From positions 21,001 to 85,000 of the forward strand of contig JADKIP010000013.1 of NCBI GenBank assembly GCA_016721185.1: 64,000 nt of DNA, given 5' to 3'. Below, in pieces: positions 1 through 8,903 of this stretch (its first letter is position 1; every line of letters starts with the position of its first letter). The position numbers and the translations under genes are program-made. Source of the DNA: Candidatus Dechloromonas phosphorivorans. GTDB lineage: Bacteria > Pseudomonadota > Gammaproteobacteria > Burkholderiales > Rhodocyclaceae. The notes under the pieces are model-generated. The model was not told the DNA's origin. It made no database searches and worked only from the letters and a program-made list of their open reading frames with translations.

Positions 1-365
1 AGCGGATCGTCGATGTAGATCAGGGTTTTGATGTGCGTCCAGCTCAATTGTCTCCGCACTGCGGAGACAATTTCCTCCGACGGAATGGCTTCGGCAAAAC
101 GTAGCATGTGGCGCAGGTTTTTGCTGGAGAAGCCGCGCCCGTAGTCGGCTGCCAATTGTCTCGACAGTGCCGAGACAATCTGCTCGCCGTAGGTGGCGCG
201 TTCGCTGCTCAGCACTTCGGTGCGAATGCGGTGGCCGATGTGCCAATAAAGCATCGTCAGCGCACTGTTGACCGCAGCAGCCAGTTGGCCACGGCTTTGT
301 TCGATCAGTTGGCGGATGTCGCCCAGCAATTGCGGTGCGGCGATCTCCGGTGCCACGGGCTTCAT
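1..365 (-). CDS. DUF1016 / YhcG-type nuclease, N-terminal part (cut by window edge)
   Basis: The reading frame begins with ATG at 365 and runs off the left edge, so only about 121 residues are visible. It starts MKPVAPEIAAPQLLGDIRQL and contains ALTMLYWHIGHRI, YGEQIVSALSRQL and FSSKNLRHMLRFAE, which match the conserved N-terminal half of DUF1016 (YhcG) proteins. The family usually has a C-terminal PD-(D/E)XK nuclease fold, which lies outside the window. Its ATG overlaps the hsdM stop by four bases, so it is co-translated with the type I restriction genes. A defence-associated nuclease role is inferred from context. Confidence 0.85.
   Translation of the reverse strand, partial: MKPVAPEIAAPQLLGDIRQLIEQSRGQLAAAVNSALTMLYWHIGHRIRTEVLSSERATYGEQIVSALSRQLAADYGRGFSSKNLRHMLRFAEAIPSEEIVSAVRRQLSWTHIKTLIYIDDP
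267..276 (-). repeat. Uptake-like motif core (DUF1016 gene)
   Basis: TGCGGTCAAC inside the gene; weak A/T tracts follow. Confidence 0.4.
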
Positions 366-2176
366 GCTTCGGCCTCCGGGCTGAAGTGATGCGCCAGTGC
401 GGCGGCCAGTTCGCTTTTGAGCTGGTTTTCGGTTTCTTCGATTTCGCCCAGCAGTTTTTTGTATTTCTCCAGCAGCACGTCCGGGTCGTGGGTTTCTTCT
501 TCCGGCGCGTTGGGGTTTTTGATGTCGAGGTTGAAGATGGGCCAGTAGATGCGGTCGCCCGCTGCCTGCGCATCACGCGCTTGCAGGCGCAGCGGTTCGG
601 CTTTGGCGCGCAGTTCGGCAATCTGGGCGTCGACCGTTTCGCGGTAGGCGGCGTCGGTGGTGCCGACCAGGCTCTTGCGCAAGTCGCCCGCTTCGCCTTC
701 CAGCGCGGCGGCCTGGTTATTCAGGTCTTCGGCGCGTTGCCAGTGCGGCTTTGCGGCAGCTTCGGCTTGCTCGCGCTTAGTTTTGAAATCGACCTTCCAG
801 GCTTTTTTGTCAGTTATATCTGGATCGGCGTTGTATTGCTCACGCTTGGTAAAGTTATCAGCTTCGTCTCCCCACCAGTCTTTGATCGGGTCGAACTCTT
901 CAATTCGAATCGGCTTGGTTTTTGAGTAACTTTTGTATCCCGTAGGGTAGGTGTGCTCGCAGAACCAGATGGTGTCGGTGTGGAAGTGCTCAGTGCCATC
1001 GTCCACCGTGGCACCCTTGGTGAAGAACAGCAGGTTGGTTTTGATGGTGGTATATGGTGCGAACACGCCCTTGGGCAAACGGATGATGGTGTGCAGCTTG
1101 CAGTCGCGCAGCAGCAGTTTTTTCAGCGTGCCCTTGATGCCATCGCCAAACAAAAAGCCATCGGGCAGCACCACGGCGGCACGGCCGTTTTCCTTGAGCA
1201 GCTTCTTGATGATGAGCGCCATGAACATGTCGGCGGTTTCGCGGGTGCGCAGGTCGGCCGGGTAGTCGCTGCCGACGCCATCATCTTCATAGCCGCCAAA
1301 GGGCGGGTTGGTGATGATGCAATCGACCTTGTCGTTGGCGTTCCATTCGTTCCAGCCGATGCCCAGCGTGTTGCGATGCTCGATCTGGCTGGGCACGTCG
1401 ATGCCGTGCAGCAGCATGTTGGTGGTGCACAGCAGGTGGGGCAGCTGCTTTTTTTCGATGCCGTGAATCAGCGTCTCAATGGCACGTTTGTCTTCGGCAC
1501 TGGATTTGGTAGTGATCTGGTTGCGGAAGTGGTCGATGGCCGCCGTCAAGAAGCCACCGGTGCCGCAGGCTGGGTCCATTACGGTTTCGCGCTTGTCCAG
1601 ACGCGGGTTGACGCGGTCGGCCATGAAGGCGGTGATGGCTCGTGGGGTGTAGAACTCGCCCGCGTTGCCGGCGCCGCGCAAGTCGTTGAGCATTTGTTCG
1701 TACACGTCACCGAGTTGGGCCCGCTCCTTGAAGTCATCGAAGTGAATGGCTTCTTCAAGTTTCTCGATGACGGCGAGCAACTGTGTGCCGGATTTCATGT
1801 AGTTGTTGGCATCTTCAAAGACGCTGCGGATCACCGCTTGCTGGGCGCCTTTGGCGGCGTCCAGCTCTTTGAGCTGAGGGAACAGCCGGTTATTGACGAA
1901 GCTGATGATCTCGCTGGGCGCGATCTGTGGCTGCTTCTTGCCATCTTTGCCCGGCACATACGCCGCCCAGTTTCGCCAACGGAATTCTTCGGGGAAAGGG
2001 GATGCGTACGACTTGCCCTGATCCTTGGCGTCGTCTTCCCATTCCTCCTCACGCTGATCGAAGACCTTGAGGAAGAGCATCCAGGTGAGCTGGCCGAGGC
2101 GCTGGGCGTCGCCGTCGACGCCGTCGTCCTTGCGCATGATGTCCTGGATGGATTTGATGGTGCTGCTGAGATTCAT
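362..2176 (-). CDS. hsdM: Type I restriction-modification DNA methyltransferase subunit HsdM
   Basis: A 604-residue N6-adenine methyltransferase. The N-terminal helical HsdM domain (KSIQDIMRKDDGVDGDAQRL) is followed by the SAM-binding motif DPACGTGGFL near residue 205 and the catalytic NPPFGG motif near residue 290. The C-terminal part is charged and coiled-coil-like, as expected for a subunit that docks with HsdS. It is 35 bases downstream of hsdR and overlaps the DUF1016 gene by four bases. The modification function needs a specificity subunit, and none lies between hsdR and the window edge. Confidence 0.95.
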   Translation of the reverse strand: MNLSSTIKSIQDIMRKDDGVDGDAQRLGQLTWMLFLKVFDQREEEWEDDAKDQGKSYASPFPEEFRWRNWAAYVPGKDGKKQPQIAPSEIISFVNNRLFPQLKELDAAKGAQQAVIRSVFEDANNYMKSGTQLLAVIEKLEEAIHFDDFKERAQLGDVYEQMLNDLRGAGNAGEFYTPRAITAFMADRVNPRLDKRETVMDPACGTGGFLTAAIDHFRNQITTKSSAEDKRAIETLIHGIEKKQLPHLLCTTNMLLHGIDVPSQIEHRNTLGIGWNEWNANDKVDCIITNPPFGGYEDDGVGSDYPADLRTRETADMFMALIIKKLLKENGRAAVVLPDGFLFGDGIKGTLKKLLLRDCKLHTIIRLPKGVFAPYTTIKTNLLFFTKGATVDDGTEHFHTDTIWFCEHTYPTGYKSYSKTKPIRIEEFDPIKDWWGDEADNFTKREQYNADPDITDKKAWKVDFKTKREQAEAAAKPHWQRAEDLNNQAAALEGEAGDLRKSLVGTTDAAYRETVDAQIAELRAKAEPLRLQARDAQAAGDRIYWPIFNLDIKNPNAPEEETHDPDVLLEKYKKLLGEIEETENQLKSELAAALAHHFSPEAEA

Positions 2177-2211
2177 TGCTTGGTGCTCTTTTCGTTAGGC
2201 CTGACAGGAAA

Positions 2212-4647
2212 TTAGGCTTGCTTTTGTTCAGGTAAGTCGTAAAGGGCTTGTTCGAGCTCGTGCACGGCTTGGGTGTATTGCTCGACGCTGCCGAAAATGC
2301 CGCGCCGGATTTGGGTTTTGCTGCCAAACTGATCGAAGGGCGGTAGCTCCAGCACCTTGGCGTCTTCAATGTCTTGAACGCCGTGGTCGGCGAATTTGTC
2401 GAGCAGGGCTTCAAGTACGGCGCGGGCCTGCTCGCCGTATTTGCCAAAAACATCGCGCTTCTTGACGTTGTTGGCCCGCTCGCGACGGGTGAGTGGTTTT
2501 TGATCGAAGGCGACGTGGGCAACCAAGTCAAAAACATCCAGTTCACTGCCGTTGGCAACCGCCTGCTGCAGGATTTCCAACGGTACGCCATGCTCGGCCA
2601 GTTCTTCCAGTACGGCCTGCTTGCGTTCGGCACTGTTCCAGCGGCGCAGGAAGTCAGTCATGGTGCCGAATTCGGCTTGCAGCGCTTTCCGGATGTCGTC
2701 CTTGAGTAGAACGCGGTAGTCCTCGGTGATGAGCTTGCCGTCGGCATCGAGGTATTGCGAACGCTCCACGGCCAAGCGCACATTGACGTCGTCGATCACG
2801 TATTTGATACGGCCGCCACCGCCCATATCGCCGCCGGGGTCATCGCCACCCGTCGCTCCAGGTCCATACGGTGGAGGTTCAGGTTCCCCGACACCCGGTG
2901 GATTCGTGCCTTCCGGCGGCACGATGTCTGGTGGAACTACAGGTTCGTCGGGCTTGGGTTCGTAGATCACCACGGGCTCGCCATCGAAATCCGGGTCGGC
3001 AAACAGGCGCGTGGCACCCTTGAAGTCCATGATGGTGAAGTAGAGCTTCTGGTAGTCCTCACGCAGGCGGGTGCCACGGCCAATGATCTGCTTGAACTCG
3101 GTCATCGAGTTGATGTTCTGGTCCAGCACGATGAGCTTGCAGGTCTTGGCATCAACGCCGGTGGTGAGCAACTTGGAGGTGGTGGCGATGACCGGGTAAG
3201 GCTCGTCGTTGTCGATGAAGTAGGAGAGCTGGGCCTTGCCTTCGTTGTCGTCGCCGGTGATGCGCATCACGTAGCGGCGGTTGCTGGCCGCGGCCGGGAT
3301 CAGCTTCACCAGCTCCTGCCGCATGCGTTCGGCGTGGTCTTGATCGTCACAAAAGACGATGGTCTTGGCCATCGGATCGGTGGCCTTGAGGTATTCCCAC
3401 ACCTTGCTGGCAACGAGCTTGGTGCGTTTTTCCAGCACCAGCGTGCGGTCGAAATCCTTGGTGCTGTACTGGCGTTGCTCAACCGCCTGGCCGAGCTTGT
3501 CGACCTTGCCTTTTTCGGGCGTGTAGCCCACGGCATCGACATCGGTGGCGATGCGAATGACTTTGTACGGCGCAAGGAACCCGTCTTCGATGCCCTGCTT
3601 GAGCGAATAGGTGTAAATCGGTTCGCCGAAGTAGGTGGCGTTGCTGACCTCCTTGGTTTCTTTCGGCGTGGCGGTCAGGCCGATGTGCGTGGCACTGCTG
3701 AAGTATTCGAGCACATCGCGCCAGGCTGAATCGTCTGCTGCACTGCCCCGGTGGCATTCATCGACAACGATCAGGTCGAAGAAATCGGCCGGGAACTGCT
3801 TGTAGATCTGCTTCCATTCTTCCTTGCCGGTGACCGCCTGATAAAGGGCAAGATAGATTTCGTAGTTCTTCTTGATCTCGCGATTGGTGACCTTGTGCAT
3901 GACCTCGCCAAAGGGTGCGAAGTCTTGCTGCATGGTTTGATCGACGAGGATGTTGCGGTCGGCCAAAAACAAGATGCGTTTTTTGGCCTTGGCCTTCCAC
4001 ATGCGCCAGATGATCTGGAATGCGGTGTAGGTTTTGCCGGTGCCGGTGGCCATGACCAGCAGCACGCGTTGTTGGCCTTTGGCAATGGCTTCGACGGCGC
4101 GGTTGATGGCTACGCGCTGGTAGTAACGCGGTTCGCGGCCGCTGCCGTCGGTGTAGAACGGTTGCTCGATGAGTTTGACGGCTTCGGGCGCGGCCAGCCC
4201 TTTCCACTGTTGGTACAGCGGCCAAAGATCATCCAATGAAGGAAATTCGCTGAGCTGGAGCTCGCGCTCGACGGGCTGGGTAATGCCGGTACGGTCATGA
4301 ATCAAAAAACCACTGCCGTTGCTGCTGATGGCAAAGGGAGCGTCCAGCATTTCGGCATAGGCCAGCGCCTGCTGCAGGCCGTGCCCCACAGAAAACTTCG
4401 CTTGTTTGGCTTCAACGACGGCAATGGGAACGTTGGGGCGGGCGTAGAGGACGAAGTCGGCACGCTTCGGGCCACCTTTTGCATCTGGATTTTTAATGCG
4501 TGCCGCAAGCTTGCCACGCACCATCACGCGGCCATCGGTAAGCCTCACTTCCTCGCGGAACTGATGCTGCTGCCAGCCCGCCTGCACGATGGCAGGCGTG
4601 ATGAACTTGGTGCAGATATCGCGCTCACTGAGCTGGCATTTGTCCAT
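2212..4647 (-). CDS. hsdR: Type I restriction endonuclease subunit HsdR
   Basis: An 811-residue motor/nuclease subunit of the EcoEI-like class. A PD-(D/E)XK nuclease signature (ADFVLYARP then VVEAK) lies near residues 65-85. It is followed by the SF2 helicase motifs MATGTGKTYTA (Walker A), VVDECHRGSAAD (DEAD-like) and LTATPKET, then the helicase C domain. A proline/glycine-rich linker precedes the C-terminal domain. I chose ATG at 4647 (MDKCQLSERDICTKF) because a good ribosome site, AGGGGAGAG, stands 8 bases upstream; a longer frame to 4716 would overlap the HTH gene. It cuts DNA after translocation when bound to HsdM/HsdS. Confidence 0.95.
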   Translation of the reverse strand: MDKCQLSERDICTKFITPAIVQAGWQQHQFREEVRLTDGRVMVRGKLAARIKNPDAKGGPKRADFVLYARPNVPIAVVEAKQAKFSVGHGLQQALAYAEMLDAPFAISSNGSGFLIHDRTGITQPVERELQLSEFPSLDDLWPLYQQWKGLAAPEAVKLIEQPFYTDGSGREPRYYQRVAINRAVEAIAKGQQRVLLVMATGTGKTYTAFQIIWRMWKAKAKKRILFLADRNILVDQTMQQDFAPFGEVMHKVTNREIKKNYEIYLALYQAVTGKEEWKQIYKQFPADFFDLIVVDECHRGSAADDSAWRDVLEYFSSATHIGLTATPKETKEVSNATYFGEPIYTYSLKQGIEDGFLAPYKVIRIATDVDAVGYTPEKGKVDKLGQAVEQRQYSTKDFDRTLVLEKRTKLVASKVWEYLKATDPMAKTIVFCDDQDHAERMRQELVKLIPAAASNRRYVMRITGDDNEGKAQLSYFIDNDEPYPVIATTSKLLTTGVDAKTCKLIVLDQNINSMTEFKQIIGRGTRLREDYQKLYFTIMDFKGATRLFADPDFDGEPVVIYEPKPDEPVVPPDIVPPEGTNPPGVGEPEPPPYGPGATGGDDPGGDMGGGGRIKYVIDDVNVRLAVERSQYLDADGKLITEDYRVLLKDDIRKALQAEFGTMTDFLRRWNSAERKQAVLEELAEHGVPLEILQQAVANGSELDVFDLVAHVAFDQKPLTRRERANNVKKRDVFGKYGEQARAVLEALLDKFADHGVQDIEDAKVLELPPFDQFGSKTQIRRGIFGSVEQYTQAVHELEQALYDLPEQKQA

Positions 4648-4663
4648 GTCGTGCACTCTCCCC

Positions 4664-4858
4664 TTACTCGTGCTCTTTTTCTTCGTTGGCACCGCCTGCG
4701 CGCACCCAGCCATCAACCTCTGACACTTGGAACTTCCATAGCCGCCCTACGCGATGCGCAGGCAGGCCTTTACGGTCGATCCACCGGTAGATCGAGTCGC
4801 GGGTGACCCCCAGATGCTCGGCAATCTGATCCACGGACGCCCAAGGTTCAGCAGTCAA
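4664..4858 (-). CDS. Small helix-turn-helix (excisionase/MerR-like) protein
   Basis: A 64-residue protein with the motif VDQIAEHLGVTRDSIYRWID followed by GLPAHRVGRLWKF, the typical winged HTH_17/excisionase fold, and an acidic tail. TTG at 4858 is preferred as start because GGAG lies 7 bases upstream; a longer frame from another TTG at 4912 is possible but lacks a ribosome site. It is 16 bases upstream of hsdR, at the head of the restriction operon, and probably regulates it. Such small HTH genes are common at the start of type I R-M operons. Confidence 0.75.
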   Translation of the reverse strand: MTAEPWASVDQIAEHLGVTRDSIYRWIDRKGLPAHRVGRLWKFQVSEVDGWVRAGGANEEKEHE

Positions 4859-5209
4859 GGCGGCACTCCGGTATAACGGGTTCGGGTCGCATAAAGTCTG
4901 TTTTAGTCGCAAACGTGCAATCTATCAGTTTGCTGAGTGGCATGCGAGTGATAAATGCCTAAGGCATGAATAATGGTTTGATTTTTTGATTTAACGGTGC
5001 GCTAATTTGGTCCGGCTATAACGAAGCGGGTATCGGTCTTAAAACGTGAATGTCAACAGAACAATTGCTATGTGGCTGCATATCAATACATTGCTGCTCG
5101 TAACGGCGATTCTATAATTCGACGGCGGGTGGACCGTGTATTACTGGTCCCAAGCCGCGAAAACTCGAACGGCCGGATTGGCCGAGTACCAGCCCCCCCC
5201 CGCCAGCCT
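4859..5209. other. Intergenic stretch, no gene recognised
   Basis: I see no convincing coding sequence here. The left part must hold the promoter of the restriction operon (a TTATAC-like -10 is visible on the minus strand near 4870). The right part has a run of nine C near 5191 and merges into the decayed PepSY remnant. Confidence 0.4.
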
Positions 5210-5837
5210 GACTTCGCTTTATCCTGCGCCAGCCCAACAGGCAGCCGCTCAGGGAGAGCGCTCCGCCGAACAAAAAATGCACCACGATGACTGAGGTCAC
5301 GCGCCCACGGTTGGACGACGAGTGGGGCGCTGTCGTGGTGGTTGGCGAGGAGGCTGATGTAGCCGCTTTCCTGGGTGATATAGAAGATGCTGTATTCGGT
5401 GTCGGCGAAGCTCAGGCGGGTGACGGGGAAGCTGCGCGGGGCGTGGCGTAGCGGGTAGTAGCGAAAATCTGGCTGATTTAGCCAGTCGACCGTAACATTT
5501 GTCTCGGGTCAGAATTTTTGGCCGGCCAGCCCGATTTCATCAAGCGTTAGCGCCGGTTGCGGCTGCCCATCGCGCTCGATCAGCAAGCTCTGCGCCTGAG
5601 CATCGTTTTGCTTGGTCAATGCTTGGCCGGCGAAGCGCAGCCATTCTATTTCTCGGCTACCGGGGGCGATGGTGGGAATCCACTTGAGTGCTTCGGCGTC
5701 AAGTTCGCCGCCGGCCAGCCACCAGCGCCCGGCGGTCTTGATTCGTCCGCCAAACTATCGAACAGCGCCTGGCCTTTGTCGTTGAGCGAGCAGTACGGGC
5801 CGGTGCTAGGGGCGAAAGCCGGGTTTGACGACCTCGC
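5210..5837 (-). pseudogene. Decayed PepSY-domain membrane protein, C-terminal part
   Basis: Minus-strand protein-like sequence survives in pieces. One frame reads GRIKTAGRWWLAGGELDAEA and ends ...LAGQKF at a TGA near 5508, then continues in the same frame with DFRYYPLRHAPRSFPVTRLS and FADTEYSIFYITQESGYI. A frame change near 5295 leads to a membrane helix with a basic end, FLFGGALSLSGCLLGWRRIK. This order (PepSY-like strand pattern, then LSLSG..LGWRR helix) matches the C-terminus of PepSY-associated membrane proteins, often linked to siderophore or heme uptake. At least one stop and two frame changes make it non-functional as written. The family call is from memory of its pattern. Confidence 0.5.
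5485..5494 (-). repeat. Uptake-like motif (PepSY remnant)
   Basis: TACGGTCGAC followed by TGGCTAAATCAGCCAGATTT. Confidence 0.6.
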
Positions 5838-6836
5838 TCAAGCTTCGATTTCGTTGGCTTCGCCTTCCTCCGCGATCTCGGTAAGCAAAACGGCGGCGAT
5901 GTAGTCTTCCGGCAGGCGATGCAAAACAGCCAGTTCGGCGGCGCTCTTGCCACTGGCCTGAATGCTCGCCATCCAGCCATTGAGGCCGGTGGAAAGCGAG
6001 CGGCCGGCTTGTTCGCCGTCGTGGGTATTGCGCTCGCCATCTTCAACGGCGTATTTGTTGGCGTAGCCGCGCGGCGTCACCATCAGGCCGTGTTTGACGA
6101 AAGTGTTGGAATTGCCGATCAGCACTGTGGACAACATGCCGATGTCGCATTCATTCATTTTTTCCAGCGTAGTGAATTCGATCCGCTGTTTCGGGCGGTA
6201 GGCCGATTTGACGATGGCGACCGGCGTTTGCGGATCGCGATGGCGCAGGAAAAGGCGCTGCGCTTCGACGATCTGTTGCGTGCGGCGGCCGCTTTTCGGG
6301 TTGTAGAGCGCGACGACGAAATCGGCATAGGCGACGGCATCGAGCCGGCGGGCGATGGTCGGCCACGGCGTCAGCAGGTCGGAGAGCGAAATGGCGCAGA
6401 AGTCGTGGGTCAGCGGCGCACCGACCAGCGCGGCGCAGGTGTTCAGGGCCGAGGCACCGGGGATGATCTCGACTTCGATACCGGAATCCGGCGTCCAGCC
6501 AGCCTGAAAAAGTACCTCGAAGGTTGGTCCGGCCATGCCGTAAACCCCGGCATCGCCCGAGGAAATCAGCGCCACTTTCTTGCCCTGGCTGGCGCGCTCC
6601 AGTGATTCGATGGCGCGGTCGAGTTCCTCGGTCATCGACTTCTTGATGACTTCCTTGCCGACCACCAGATCGGCGACCAGGCGGATGTAGGTGACGTAGC
6701 CGATGATGGTGTCGGCCTCGGCGATGGCGGCGCGGGCGCGGGCGGTGAGGTGATCGTTGCTGCCCGGGCCGAGGCCGACGAGCATGATTTTTCCGGTTTT
6801 CTTGAGGGTTTCAGGCGTAGGTGTTGGGGCGTTCAT
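5838..6836 (-). CDS. cobJ: Precorrin-3B C17-methyltransferase (ring contraction)
   Basis: A 332-residue SAM-dependent corrin methyltransferase of the tetrapyrrole methylase fold. The glycine-rich motif VGLGPGSNDHLT sits near residue 20, followed by ISSGDAGVYGMAG and IIPGASALNTCAALVGAPLT, signatures of CobJ/CbiH. It methylates C17 and contracts the ring. The protein has a C-terminal extension of about 70 residues ending EEGEANEIEA. It is the last intact gene of the cobalamin operon and overlaps cobE by four bases. Confidence 0.93.
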   Translation of the reverse strand: MNAPTPTPETLKKTGKIMLVGLGPGSNDHLTARARAAIAEADTIIGYVTYIRLVADLVVGKEVIKKSMTEELDRAIESLERASQGKKVALISSGDAGVYGMAGPTFEVLFQAGWTPDSGIEVEIIPGASALNTCAALVGAPLTHDFCAISLSDLLTPWPTIARRLDAVAYADFVVALYNPKSGRRTQQIVEAQRLFLRHRDPQTPVAIVKSAYRPKQRIEFTTLEKMNECDIGMLSTVLIGNSNTFVKHGLMVTPRGYANKYAVEDGERNTHDGEQAGRSLSTGLNGWMASIQASGKSAAELAVLHRLPEDYIAAVLLTEIAEEGEANEIEA

Positions 6837-7228
6837 GGGGCAATCCTTGCAATGGAAACAGTTGCATTACGCCCGTCCGGGCCGCGCAACTTGTGTTTTT
6901 CGAGAATCAAATGGGACTGATCGGCATTCGCCGCCAGCAAAGCCGCCGCTTCGGAAACTGACGGCGTGCCGGTGTATTTGAGGACGGTTTTTGAGGGATT
7001 TGGCACGTCGACCGCAGCAAGTGCCGTCGCGGAGTAAAAAAGACAGGGCCAGCCGTTTTCCTCGATCACATGCAACAGACCGCTTTCGTTGACCTTGAGA
7101 TCGATACTGGCCACCGCCCAGACATCGGAAAGCGTCGCACCGCAGGCGGCCAGCGCTTCATTGATGCATTGGGCAATGGTGGCAGCAGGCGTACCCCGGT
7201 CGCAGCCGAGACCAAGGGCGATTTTCAT
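6833..7228 (-). CDS. cobE: CobE / CbiG C-terminal domain protein
   Basis: 131 residues starting MKIALGLGCDRGTPAATIAQ, with the CbiG_C signature (ALGLGCDRGTP, VASIDLKVNESGLL, SVSEAAALLAA). In many bacteria this domain is fused to the CbiG N-terminal domain, which acts as cobalt-precorrin-5A hydrolase. Here it is encoded as a separate gene directly after the N-terminal part, with a four-base ATGA overlap. It ends four bases into cobJ. Confidence 0.88.
   Translation of the reverse strand: MKIALGLGCDRGTPAATIAQCINEALAACGATLSDVWAVASIDLKVNESGLLHVIEENGWPCLFYSATALAAVDVPNPSKTVLKYTGTPSVSEAAALLAANADQSHLILEKHKLRGPDGRNATVSIARIAP
7007..7016 (-). repeat. Uptake-like motif (in cobE)
   Basis: TGCGGTCGAC followed by GTGCCAAATCCCTCAAAAAC; it encodes AAVDVPNPS. 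Confidence 0.65.
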
Positions 7229-7967
7229 GCCTTGTCCGAAGGGCGGTAAATCACCCGCTTGCCGGCCAGTTGGGCGGCGAAATCAGCCGGCATGTCGCGC
7301 TGGCTGATCCACAGCACGGCGGCGAATTTGTCGCAGTCCACCTCCTCCAGCCGCGCAAAACGTTGGATATTCGCCGCCAGCGGACTCTCCGCCCATTGGC
7401 GTGGCCGCTCCACCAGTCCTCGCTGCCGGCTTCCTGAACCAGCGCGACGGCTTCGTCATTCACGACGGCGGCGCTGCAGCGAACGATTTCGTCGTGCGTT
7501 GCCTCGAATTTCCAGCCCAACTCGCGGCCGAGCAGATCGACCGCCAGCGTTTGGCGAGCGTCGGAAGCGGTGGTCAATACCGGCGTCGCGCCGAGCGCCG
7601 TGGCGAGATGGCCGGCCAGCGAATTGGCTCCGCCAAGATGGCCGGAGAGCATGGGGATGACAAACTTGCCGGCTTCGTCGATGACGACGACCGCCGGGTC
7701 GGTTTCCTTCTTGCCCAGATGCGGCGCGATCAGACGGACGACGGCGCCAAGCGAGACGATGGCGACGATGCCGTCGAAGGCGGCGAACAGGGCCGGCACT
7801 TGATCGCCCACCTTGCCTTCGTAGCAGTTGGCCGCACCGGGGGCGGCGATTTCGGCCTCGGCGCGGAATTTTTCTGGCGTGAATAGCTGGGCGCCGGGCA
7901 GGGCGGCGACCACTTTGCCGGCTAGGGTGATGCCGTGTTTGGTGATGGAAACGACTGCAATTTTCAT
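7225..7967 (-). CDS. cbiG: Cobalt-precorrin-5A hydrolase, CbiG N-terminal domain (frameshifted)
   Basis: The protein starts MKIAVVSITKHGITLAGKVV and contains VSLGAVVRLIAPHLGKK and MLSGHLGGANSLAGHLA, the CbiG_N signature for opening the ring A lactone. Near 7395-7425 the frame breaks: upstream it reads EAGSEDWW, and the continuation (SPLAANIQRFARLEEVD to VIYRPSDKA) is in another frame ending at 7225, where it overlaps cobE. I give the repaired extent. The unrepaired frame would end at 7251 with a nonsense Arg/Trp-rich tail. Either a sequencing indel or a true mutation is possible. Confidence 0.82.
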
Positions 7968-8084
7968 GGGTTGGGGGTCCGTTTATCGGTGTTTTTTGTC
8001 GTCATTCCGGGCTTCGATCCACCGCGAAGCGGCGTCAAAAGCGTGCACAGCAACCGGAATCCCGCACTTTTTCTGGATTCCCGC
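7968..8084. other. Short gap with palindromic repeat sequence
   Basis: No gene. The right end contains part of an ATTCCCGC...GCGGGAAT palindrome that also forms the tail of cobI. Confidence 0.5.
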
Positions 8085-8096
8085 CTACGCGGGAAT
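8077..8096. repeat. REP/dRS3-like palindrome
   Basis: ATTCCCGC, four bases, GCGGGAAT: a perfect 8-bp inverted repeat. The stop codon and last residues of cobI (AVIPA) are made of this repeat. Confidence 0.8.
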
Positions 8097-8903
8097 GACT
8101 GCTTTGCTCTTCGCGGATTCTTCGGTTTCCGCTTCTTTGCGCTTGCGGCAACCGCGCCGCAATTCACCGCGCACGCGCTTGGGGTTCTGGACCAGCATCA
8201 GTGACAGATAATTGACCTTTTCACCCTGCAGGCTGGCTACGTCGCGGACGATGCGCTGTTCCGGCGCCCCGACTTTCTCGATGAAGCAGGCGGTGGCGAG
8301 CAGATCGCGCCGCTCCAGCAGCTCGATCACCTCATCGACCTGCGGCTTGACCTTGAGCAGGACCAGCGTGTCGAACTCGTCGAGCAGGTGATCGATCACG
8401 CCCACCCCGTAGTTGGCGGGAATCACCGCCAGCGTTTCGTCCTCCTCGGCCAGCGTGATGCCGGTACTCGCAGCCGCGGCAGCGAAGGAGGAAACGCCGG
8501 GAATGGTCTCGACTTCAATGTTCGGCACCAACTCACGGACGACGCGGGCGAGATGGCCGAAGGTGGCGAAGGTGGAAGCATCGCCTTCGACCAGGAAAAC
8601 CAGGTCGCGGCCTTCGGCGAGCAGTTCGACCGTGCGCGCAGCGGCGCGCGTCCACGCTTTGGCCAGAATGTCGGCATCGCGCGTCATCGGGAAAACCAGT
8701 TGTTCGGCATCAGCCGGAATCGCCAAGCCGCCGCGTTCGACAATCGATAAGGCGTAGGACGATTCCTCGGCCTTTTTCACCGGATACAGCCAGCGCGCGC
8801 CGGATTGCAGCACGGCCCAGCTGCGCCGGGTAATCAGTTCCGGGTCGCCGGGGCCGAGCGAGGCGCCGATCAATTTGCCGTAGGGTTTGCTTGCCTGAGT
8901 CAT
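8085..8903 (-). CDS. cobI: Precorrin-2 C20-methyltransferase
   Basis: 272 residues starting MTQASKPYGKLIGASLGPGD. Tetrapyrrole methylase signatures are the N-terminal GASLGPGDPELIT, FLVEGDASTFATFGHLA and IETIPGVSSFAAA-type motifs. The VDEVIELLERRDLL segment is typical of CobI/CbiL. It adds the C20 methyl to (cobalt-)precorrin-2. The C-terminal 20 residues (KRKEAETEESAKSKAVIPA) are lysine-rich and run into a palindromic repeat, so the native end may have been replaced. The start overlaps the end of cobL by four bases. Confidence 0.93.
   Translation of the reverse strand: MTQASKPYGKLIGASLGPGDPELITRRSWAVLQSGARWLYPVKKAEESSYALSIVERGGLAIPADAEQLVFPMTRDADILAKAWTRAAARTVELLAEGRDLVFLVEGDASTFATFGHLARVVRELVPNIEVETIPGVSSFAAAAASTGITLAEEDETLAVIPANYGVGVIDHLLDEFDTLVLLKVKPQVDEVIELLERRDLLATACFIEKVGAPEQRIVRDVASLQGEKVNYLSLMLVQNPKRVRGELRRGCRKRKEAETEESAKSKAVIPA

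Noticed and set aside
953..2215. 420-codon open frame on the plus strand across hsdM
   Set aside because: It is antisense to a clear methyltransferase; Val/Gly/Asp-rich composition without motifs is typical of shadow frames in high-G+C DNA.
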